Shown in pieces: positions 33,942 through 40,275 of a DNA stretch of 40,275 nt (position 1 is the first letter of the stretch; each line of letters opens with the position of its first letter). The stretch comes from Elusimicrobiota bacterium (GTDB lineage Bacteria; Elusimicrobiota; Elusimicrobia; Elusimicrobiales; UBA9959), in contig JACRER010000009.1 of NCBI GenBank assembly GCA_016234365.1, forward strand, positions 1 to 40,275. The letters run 5' to 3'. Both the position numbers and the translations under genes were made by a program. The notes under the pieces are model-generated. The model worked only from the letters and a program-made list of their open reading frames with translations, made no database searches and was not told the DNA's origin.

Positions 33942-34916
33942 TCAGAACTGGAACTTCAGCGCCAGCTGGCTGGCCTTACCCAGCGCGCCGTACGGGACAA
34001 AAGTGTAATCCAGGCCCATGCCGTACCCCAGCGCCTGCGCGCTATAGATGCCGAAACCGAACGACCAGCCGGACGTGTCGGTCATCCCGAGCGAATCCAG
34101 CGTTTTATCGTCCAGGTTCTTGCCGACGTTATCGGACGGCGTATAGCCGGTCCGCAGCGATACGCGGCCCACCTGCAGGAATTCCTCCGGCAGGTTCAGT
34201 TCCACGCCGCCGCCCAGCCTGGCCTTGCGGTCGGAGTAACTCTTCTGCTCCAGCGCCACCGTCAGGAACGGGTTGAAAGCGAACGCCGCCCCCAGGCGTC
34301 CGGTCCTTACCACCTGGTGCTTCTTGCCGGACAGGTTCTGCGCGGCCCAGCCCAGCGAAAGTTTGCGGCCGAGGCGCAGGGCGGCGCCCACGTCGAAAAC
34401 GAGGTTGCGGTATTCCTTGGAGTAGTTATCTTCCAGCACTTCCTTGGCGGAGGCGCCCACCAGCAGCTTCTCCAGGAAAAAGCCCTTGGCGAGCGTGAAG
34501 GACACGTAGCCGTTGCGCACTTTCACGTCGGCGCCGTACTGCGGCACGCCGTTCTGGTCGCGCACGTCGAAGTTCTTAATGCCGTAATAGGCCAGGTTCA
34601 CGCCCACCACGGACTGGCCGATGGGGTGCACGTAGGACATGTACTGCCCGGAATAGTCCTGGATCCAGCTCAGGTAGGAGAACGAGAATTCTCGCATCTG
34701 CGCGGAGGCCATCCCGGCCGGGTTTATCCCCATCGCCTCGCCGCCTTCTACCAGCGAGACGCCGCAGTTGCCCAGGGCCTGCGCCCTGGGGCTGCCGGTC
34801 GGGATCTTCAGGAAGACGGCCCCGTCAGACCCCACCTTTGTATCTGCGGCTTGGGCCGCTGTGCAAAGCGCCAGCGCGGCGCCGGCGGCCAGACATAATT
34901 TTTTCATAGTTCCCAT
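33942..34916 (-). CDS. PorV/PorQ-family outer-membrane barrel protein
   Basis: This 324-aa protein has a signal peptide (about 1-23, ending AQAAD). The N-terminal stretch FLKIPTGSPRAQALGNCGVS, followed by NPAGMAS, is the hallmark of the PorV/PorQ (UPF0164) family. Alternating-residue beta strands run to a terminal LALKFQF, the aromatic end typical of outer-membrane barrels. PorV-type proteins in type IX systems help attach exported proteins to the cell surface. No other T9SS component is in the window, so here it may serve the FlgD-Ig protein encoded just upstream. ATG 34907 is an alternative start. Confidence 0.85.
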   Translation of the reverse strand: MGTMKKLCLAAGAALALCTAAQAADTKVGSDGAVFLKIPTGSPRAQALGNCGVSLVEGGEAMGINPAGMASAQMREFSFSYLSWIQDYSGQYMSYVHPIGQSVVGVNLAYYGIKNFDVRDQNGVPQYGADVKVRNGYVSFTLAKGFFLEKLLVGASAKEVLEDNYSKEYRNLVFDVGAALRLGRKLSLGWAAQNLSGKKHQVVRTGRLGAAFAFNPFLTVALEQKSYSDRKARLGGGVELNLPEEFLQVGRVSLRTGYTPSDNVGKNLDDKTLDSLGMTDTSGWSFGFGIYSAQALGYGMGLDYTFVPYGALGKASQLALKFQF

Positions 34917-34940
34917 AAGTTCACCGCCTGTAAAAACCCG

Positions 34941-37900
34941 CTACGGGACCAGGATCTTCTTGACCACCTGGCAAACGCTCTTCGTGCCCTCGCTGGCCTC
35001 GAAGCGGATCACGGCGAAGTATACGCCGGGAGCCACGGACCTGCCGCTGGAATTCACGCGCGGCCAGCAGGCCCTGTCGGTGTGGGCGGTCAGGCACTTG
35101 CCGGCTCCGTCGATATTATCGCCGGCGCCGAGGATGCCGTAATCCTTTTTGTAGATCAGGTCGCCGGCCAGATTGTAGAGGCGCAGCGTAACGGCGCCGT
35201 TCTGCACTATCGGGATCCGGAACCAGCCGGAGTCCCCGGTGTACGGGTTGGGCGCGAAGAAAGTGTCCTTGGAGAAATCGGCGCAGGAGACGGCCCCGCC
35301 GCCGGTGGTCACCGGGATGTTGGACTCGGGGATATCGTCCGCCACCAGCGTCCCGGCGGCGAGCGTGCCGTCCAGCGTGCTGACCGAGTCGGTCATGGTG
35401 GATCCGAAGATCTTGAAGACGTAGTTGCCGTCCGGCACCTTGGAAAGCGTCAGGTCCGTGCCGTCCCAGTATTCCTCGATCTTGGTGCGGGCCGGCCGCA
35501 CGCCCACGAAACGCTTGACCAGCCTGGTACCGCAGCCGTCCACCATCAGGGACGGGCAGCTGGAGAGGTTGGTGTTGGGTTTATAGACCTTGGTCACCAC
35601 CTTCATGGGCTCCGAGATCTGGTAGGAAACTATGGCCGGGTTCTCCAGCGTCAGCGGCGTTATGGAAACGTCGTAGATGCGCAACGGGAACACGTCTATG
35701 GTCATCTGCACCGTGGCCTGCGCGGCCAGCTGCGAGGCGATGTCGCGGGCGGTAACGCGCACGTTATAGGCGCCGCCGGGCACAAAGTCGCCGCCGTCGT
35801 TCTTGCCGTCCCAGAAATCCCTGTAGACCATGTCGCCGTCGCGGATCTGGCCGTTAATAACGTTGGCCACCACCGCGGGCGGCATATCGAGGGACAGGAT
35901 CTGCACCGTCACCGAGGACTGCCTGGTGACCGAGTAGTCGATCTCGTAAGGAGGCAGTTTCACGACGTCCGAAGAATTGTACATCGTGGGGATGCTGGGG
36001 ATGACGTCGAAGTTGGTGAAGATGATCTGCCCGCGGGCCACGTCCACGTAGCCGTAGGCTTCGTCGGAGGCGTACATGGTCTGGGCCGTAACCACGGAGG
36101 ACGTGGTATGGGCTATCAGCACGAAGGGATAGCGGCCGTCGGGCACCAGCAGGCCCGACGAGTCCCGGCCGTCCCAGTACTCGGTGATCTTATAGCGGCC
36201 CGGGCGCATGCCGCGGACGTAGAACACCGGGTCGGCAGGCAGGCCGGCCAGGGTGGGGTTGGAACCGTTGGTGGGCCAGATCTGCGACGGGTTGACCGTC
36301 ACGGTGGTCTTGTAGATGTTCAGCTCCATATACATCGGCTGCGACATCTCGAAGGAGACGGTGGCCACGTCGGAGGTGCCGCCCAGCAGGGGCGTGGACT
36401 TGATGTCGACCAGCCGGAACATATGGACCGGGAGGAGCACCGTCATGGTGGAAGTCTTCATCTCCGAACACTGGAAAGGGTCCTCGGTGACCAGCTCGGC
36501 CATATAGGTGCCGCTGGAGACGTACGTGCCGTCGTCTTTTTTGCCGTCCCACATTTCCCTGTTGGAGAAGTTGGCGAAGCGCACCTCGCGGGTGGTGACA
36601 TGCCGCACGATATTATTGGACATGTCGCGGATATTGAGCGACACGAACGCGTCCCTGCTGGGGGTGTAGCGGAAATAGAACGGGTCCAGGCCGGCCACCG
36701 ACGGCGAAGAGCCGATAACGGTGGAGGAAGGCCCCATGAGGGCTATTACGCTGCCGCGGGCCACCGGCACCACGCCCACCTTGGTGAGCCTGGTATAGAC
36801 CGTGCCGCCGGGGGCGAATACGGACTCGGAAGGGGTGATGGCGTCTATGGTGTAGACATAGTCGCCGTCGCAGACCGGCTTGCCGGAACTGTCGCGGCCG
36901 TCCCAGTAGGTGGAAACGGAGACGCGCCTGTCTTTCTGCTCGATAAAACTGCGGATGGCCGGCTTGGAAGCCGTGCCGTTGACGTAGTCTATCTGCGTGC
37001 CAGGCGGGTAGATATCCAGGTAGACGGTGGCCGCTTCGGTGAGCAGGTAGCTGATATTGGCCAGTTCGGTGGAAGAGGCCCCCAGCGGTTTCACTGCCAC
37101 GTCGGTGATCTGCAGCGGGTCCAGCGCCATCTGGATGGTGGTGGGGTAAGCCAGGTCGGTGGGCGGCTGCCACATATCGTTGGAGCCCGCCTCTATGCGC
37201 ACCAGGTAGCTGCCGCCGGCCACCAGGTTGCCGGTATTGTCGCGGCCGTCCCAGAAGTCGCCGTTGGTAAGCGTGCCGTCGGGAATGCCCTCGCCCACGC
37301 GGGGCGCGGCTATTATGATATTGCGCACCAGCGGCAGCTGGCCGGCGGTGTTGGCGTCGTAGACGTTTATGGAAACGGTGGCGTCCTTGGAAAGCCGGTA
37401 GAGGATGTTATAGGGCTGCGCGGCCACGCCGGTTATGCGGCCCACCACGGTGGGGCTGGAGCGCACGGTATGGATATTGGTGACGTTTATCTGGATGGGG
37501 ATCTGGTTCTGGCCGGGAAAGGCGGAGGTCTGTTCTATGGCTATATTGCCGGCCGTTGCGCTGACCTGGTTGGTCTTTACGCGGGCGCGGAAACCGAACT
37601 GGCCGTTGGTCTTGCCGAAAATGCCATTAAGGTTATATGAACCGTCCCAAGCCGTGCAGAAATAATAGCCGGCGCCGCCGATTACGTATGGGTTGTTACC
37701 GGAGCTCTGGCAGGTGCCGATATTGTACATGTTGATGGTCTTTATCGGCGGGGTGGAGGCGGGGTCCAGCGGGTTGGAGCCGCTGCCGAATTTAAAGACC
37801 TCGAAAGTGAGTTCGTCGATGCCGAAGTAACCGTTGGTGCTGACGCAGACCAACTGGGCGCAAAGGGCAAGACAGCCGCCCGGGTAGTTGACGCGGGGGC

Positions 37901-38120
37901 GTTCGAACTCTATCAGGGAGGAATTCTGCCAGGGATTGCCGCCGGTGGTATCATAGGACCTGTCGGGGTCGGTGCCCACCACGTCGTTGCAGTAGCCGGT
38001 CCCCGGATCCTTGAATTTCACGTCTATGTCGTTGACGTAGAGCTGCTGGGCCGCGGCCGAAGCGGCCAGGCCGGCGACGAGGGCGAAAGCCCCGAACGCC
38101 GAAGATAATTTTTTTAGCAT
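34941..38120 (-). CDS. Large secreted FlgD-Ig repeat protein
   Basis: This 1,059-aa protein starts at ATG 38120, with AGAGGA five bases upstream. It has a signal peptide (about 1-19, ending ASAAAQ). After an N-terminal domain of about 200 residues with several cysteines, at least six FlgD-type Ig repeats follow, each with the signature (F/Y/M)WDG-(R/K)-x-(D/N)-x-x-G and a closing (G/D)G-x-Y (for example FWDGRDNTG and YWDGRDSSG). A final domain (NPYTGDSGWF ... APGVYFAVIRF) resembles the FlgD-like C-terminal modules used as surface-sorting tails. The last residues are VVKKILVP. It follows the coiled-coil gene after a 136-bp AT-rich gap that probably holds a promoter. A surface or pilus-associated structural role is likely. 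Confidence 0.88.
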   Translation of the reverse strand: MLKKLSSAFGAFALVAGLAASAAAQQLYVNDIDVKFKDPGTGYCNDVVGTDPDRSYDTTGGNPWQNSSLIEFERPRVNYPGGCLALCAQLVCVSTNGYFGIDELTFEVFKFGSGSNPLDPASTPPIKTINMYNIGTCQSSGNNPYVIGGAGYYFCTAWDGSYNLNGIFGKTNGQFGFRARVKTNQVSATAGNIAIEQTSAFPGQNQIPIQINVTNIHTVRSSPTVVGRITGVAAQPYNILYRLSKDATVSINVYDANTAGQLPLVRNIIIAAPRVGEGIPDGTLTNGDFWDGRDNTGNLVAGGSYLVRIEAGSNDMWQPPTDLAYPTTIQMALDPLQITDVAVKPLGASSTELANISYLLTEAATVYLDIYPPGTQIDYVNGTASKPAIRSFIEQKDRRVSVSTYWDGRDSSGKPVCDGDYVYTIDAITPSESVFAPGGTVYTRLTKVGVVPVARGSVIALMGPSSTVIGSSPSVAGLDPFYFRYTPSRDAFVSLNIRDMSNNIVRHVTTREVRFANFSNREMWDGKKDDGTYVSSGTYMAELVTEDPFQCSEMKTSTMTVLLPVHMFRLVDIKSTPLLGGTSDVATVSFEMSQPMYMELNIYKTTVTVNPSQIWPTNGSNPTLAGLPADPVFYVRGMRPGRYKITEYWDGRDSSGLLVPDGRYPFVLIAHTTSSVVTAQTMYASDEAYGYVDVARGQIIFTNFDVIPSIPTMYNSSDVVKLPPYEIDYSVTRQSSVTVQILSLDMPPAVVANVINGQIRDGDMVYRDFWDGKNDGGDFVPGGAYNVRVTARDIASQLAAQATVQMTIDVFPLRIYDVSITPLTLENPAIVSYQISEPMKVVTKVYKPNTNLSSCPSLMVDGCGTRLVKRFVGVRPARTKIEEYWDGTDLTLSKVPDGNYVFKIFGSTMTDSVSTLDGTLAAGTLVADDIPESNIPVTTGGGAVSCADFSKDTFFAPNPYTGDSGWFRIPIVQNGAVTLRLYNLAGDLIYKKDYGILGAGDNIDGAGKCLTAHTDRACWPRVNSSGRSVAPGVYFAVIRFEASEGTKSVCQVVKKILVP

Positions 38121-38256
38121 AGTCTTCCTCTGTAAATAACAAAACGGAACCCGGGCTGCGGTCCTGCCGCGTCCCGACACAAAATCATGTTCCAATTCTG
38201 CCATTTTCGCCATAATAAATCAATATTATTAATAAGCGCCTTTAAAAGGTTCCCTC

Positions 38257-39996
38257 CTACCTGTATAGTTTCAGGGAGTAGCGCTTAAGTTCATATCCTC
38301 CCGCCAGCGCGCCGGCCTTTTCCACGGTCCAGAGGTTCCCGCCTTCCACCCAGAAGGCCGCGGCCTGCGCTTTGCCGAAATCCTGGGCAGCGATGAGCGA
38401 GAAAGACCCGTCCTTCAGCTCATAGCGGCGCAGCACGTTCTTTGCGTCCAGGGTCCAGAGCTGGCCGCCGTACCACTGCATGCAGGCCAGGCTCTTCAGC
38501 CCGTCCAACTGGTAGGTGGCCGCGGCGCCGGCCTTGGGATCGAGGCCGTATTTGTAGAGCAGCCCGCTCGAGGCGTCGAAAGCCCAGAGGTTGTAGCCGT
38601 CCCAGGCCGAGCCCTGGGGGGCCGGGCCGGGGGTTTTGGCGCTGTCCAGCACCCGGCCGTCTTTGAGGTCCTGGCGGGCGTAGCGCAGCTGCGCCATATC
38701 CAGCGTCCAAAGGCCGTCGTCGGAGGCGCTCAGCGCGCCGGGACGCAGCGGCGCGCCGGCGGGAGCGGGCAGCAGCCGCAGCAGGGCCAGGTCTTTGGCG
38801 TCGCGCAGGGCGAGGCCGCGGTTCCAGTCGGCCAGCCAGATGCCGTCCTTGGTGACCGCGAGGCCGGCCGGGTTGGGCAGGTCCAGCGGGGCGGTGAACA
38901 TAAGTTTATAGTGGGCTTTGGCGCGCCACGCGTAGATCTGCCACGCGGCGACCGACATCAGTATAAGGCCGGCGAGGGCCAGAGCGAAAGCGCGGGAAAC
39001 GCCGCGGCGGGCCTGGACGAAAGCTTTGTCGGGGCCGGCGGAAACGAAGACGCTGGGCAGTTCCACGCCCTTGAGCGCGTAAAGCTTGAGCACCTGCGTG
39101 ACCTTCTCGGACCACTGGCTGGATTCCTTGAGCACCTTGGCGAGCCCTGCGGCGTTCTCCACGCCCATGGACTCCTGCTCGCGCATCTTAAGGGTCCAGG
39201 CCTCGCGCTCGGCGCGCAGGCGTTCTTCCCACACGGCGAATTCCTGGCGGTGCGTCTCCCAGACGGAGCGCTCGCGGTCCCACATTTCGCGCCACTGCAC
39301 GCGCTCGGCGTCCCAGTTGGCTTTGGCGCTTTCCAGGCGGCCGCCCAGTTCTTTCAGGCGGGCCTCCAGGTCCTTGATCTTTTCCTGGTCGTCGCGGCGG
39401 TTCTTGCGCTCGCTGAGCAGTTCGGCCAGCGTTTTCTCCACGGCTTCCTTGGAATCGCCCAGCTTGGCTTCCAGGCCTGCTTTGGCGTCGGCCAGGTCGG
39501 CTTTCTCCACGGCCAGGGCGTCGCCGCGGCGGCGGGCCTCGTCGCGCTCCGTGCGCAGGGCGTCTATGCGCTGCTGCAGGCTTACCAGTTCCACGCGGGT
39601 GCGCTCCAGCATTTCCTTGAGCAGGGCCAGTTCGCGCGCGTGGTTCTTTTTCTGCGTGTCTATAAGCTTGTGCGACTCTTCGAGCCCCAGGGCGGCGGTC
39701 ATCTCTTCGTTGAGCATCTTCTCGCGGGCTTCCTGGTAGTGCTGCTTGATCTCGCTTAAATGGGCGCGGGTCTCCTCCAGCTGGGCGGTCAGGTCGCGCA
39801 GCTGGACGTCCTTGGCGGCCACAAGGGACCGCCAGTCGTTCTCGGCTTTGGAAAAATTCTCACGCAAAAAGCGCATAGTCTCCATGTTGGACTGCCGCAC
39901 GTCGGGCGGCAGCGGGGAGGCGTTGGGCACGTATTCCCCCCCGGAAACTTTTTTCCAGAGGTCGTTGATATGCCGGTCTATATCTTTGCTTTCCAT
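38257..39996 (-). CDS. Coiled-coil / single-TM / propeller-like protein
   Basis: This 579-aa protein has AGGA six bases before ATG 39996. Residues about 40-290 are an almost continuous coiled coil rich in Glu, Lys, Arg and Ala. A single hydrophobic segment (about 332-352) follows, and then 220 residues of repeats with the pattern GLWTLDM, NLWAFDASSGLLYKYGLD, QLWTLDAKNVLRRYEL and NLWTVEKAG, which suggests a beta-propeller. With no signal peptide, the coiled coil is expected in the cytoplasm and the propeller in the periplasm. I do not recognise the family. As first gene of the row it could link the pilus apparatus to a cytoplasmic partner. Confidence 0.85.
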   Translation of the reverse strand: MESKDIDRHINDLWKKVSGGEYVPNASPLPPDVRQSNMETMRFLRENFSKAENDWRSLVAAKDVQLRDLTAQLEETRAHLSEIKQHYQEAREKMLNEEMTAALGLEESHKLIDTQKKNHARELALLKEMLERTRVELVSLQQRIDALRTERDEARRRGDALAVEKADLADAKAGLEAKLGDSKEAVEKTLAELLSERKNRRDDQEKIKDLEARLKELGGRLESAKANWDAERVQWREMWDRERSVWETHRQEFAVWEERLRAEREAWTLKMREQESMGVENAAGLAKVLKESSQWSEKVTQVLKLYALKGVELPSVFVSAGPDKAFVQARRGVSRAFALALAGLILMSVAAWQIYAWRAKAHYKLMFTAPLDLPNPAGLAVTKDGIWLADWNRGLALRDAKDLALLRLLPAPAGAPLRPGALSASDDGLWTLDMAQLRYARQDLKDGRVLDSAKTPGPAPQGSAWDGYNLWAFDASSGLLYKYGLDPKAGAAATYQLDGLKSLACMQWYGGQLWTLDAKNVLRRYELKDGSFSLIAAQDFGKAQAAAFWVEGGNLWTVEKAGALAGGYELKRYSLKLYR

Positions 39997-40275
39997 AGTT
40001 TTTCCTGGTCCAAATGCGGGAGGGCGGGCTTTAGGGCCCGTCCGTCCGTTATCTATATAGAGAGTTTAACAGGGGGGTATTAACCGCTAGTGAAGAAAGT
40101 GTTAACAAATTGTTACAAGCGGGTCGCCGGCCTGTTCCCTTCCCTCGCTGAGCGGGCGCGGCAGAAGAGGGTCTGCGTGCCTCCGCCGGCGGCGAACTCG
40201 CCTCGCACACAGTGCTCGGCTCAGACAGCGCCGCCGCGGCCATAATGATAGGCCGTCCGCTCCGGCACTTGGCCC
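39997..40275. other. Right-edge intergenic region, no gene seen
   Basis: An AT-richer block (about 40055-40120) probably holds the promoter of the coiled-coil gene, but no well-spaced -35/-10 pair stands out. The outer 150 bases are GC-rich with short self-complementary pieces (such as CTGAGC with GCTCAG) and no convincing coding frame; they may belong to a feature beyond the edge. Confidence 0.35.

Noticed and set aside
35082-37640. Plus-strand frame of 852 codons opposite the FlgD-Ig protein
   Set aside because: The reverse strand has a complete, signal-peptide-bearing repeat protein with a ribosome site; this frame is only its mirror.
40049-40243. Minus-strand frame of 64 codons at the right edge
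   Set aside because: It is Ala/Ser/Pro-rich, has no ribosome site or recognisable domain, and overlaps the AT-rich probable promoter region.

Overview
The window looks like chromosomal DNA from a Gram-negative-type (two-membrane) bacterium with a GC-rich genome. A secretin, a PorV-like outer-membrane barrel, signal peptides and a complete Tad/Flp-type pilus export machine all point that way. The mix of class III (QxTVE) pilins, Tad genes, FlgD-Ig repeat secreted proteins and PorV/PorQ-like barrels resembles what is seen in Elusimicrobiota, but this lineage guess is an inference and no rRNA or marker gene is present to confirm it. Every convincing gene is on the minus strand, so transcription runs from high to low coordinates.

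Region A (about 40,000 to 25,300) is the main pilus locus. In order of transcription it encodes a coiled-coil/membrane/propeller protein, a 1,059-aa secreted FlgD-Ig repeat protein, a PorV/PorQ-like barrel, two small pilin-like proteins, a TadE-like minor pilin, CpaB, a very short secretin, a fused TadZ-TadA ATPase, TadB with an added extracytoplasmic N-terminal domain, TadC and a TPR protein. A GC-rich, multi-stem intergenic element follows.

Region B (25,000 to 15,700) is a signalling block: a HAMP sensor without a kinase, a small membrane protein, a PhoB-like regulator whose receiver has lost its phosphorylation site, a single-domain receiver, a thioredoxin-fold periplasmic protein, a membrane histidine kinase, a receiver-kinase hybrid and a NarL-type regulator. 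A REP-associated (Y1/HUH) transposase element with 28-bp inverted ends sits directly at the 3' end of the membrane kinase gene.

Region C (15,600 to 10,370) holds a second, smaller pilin/TadE/TadG set, an FtsH-like membrane AAA protease with almost no periplasmic domain, a SAM methyltransferase and a further winged-helix response regulator.

Region D (10,300 to 1) is accessory in character and its upstream half is visibly more AT-rich. It contains a three-gene overlapping cassette: a membrane-anchored unknown, a secreted HEAT-repeat protein and a giant (over 2,550 aa, running off the window) secreted protein with three seven-bladed Kelch propellers and many TIG/Ig-like domains. A 206-bp segment of the giant gene's 5' end is repeated in inverted orientation upstream of the cassette (204 of 206 bases identical), so a 2.5-kb segment carrying the giant gene's start is flanked by a long inverted repeat. 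This is the most striking unexplained structure in the window. No tRNA, rRNA or CRISPR array was seen.
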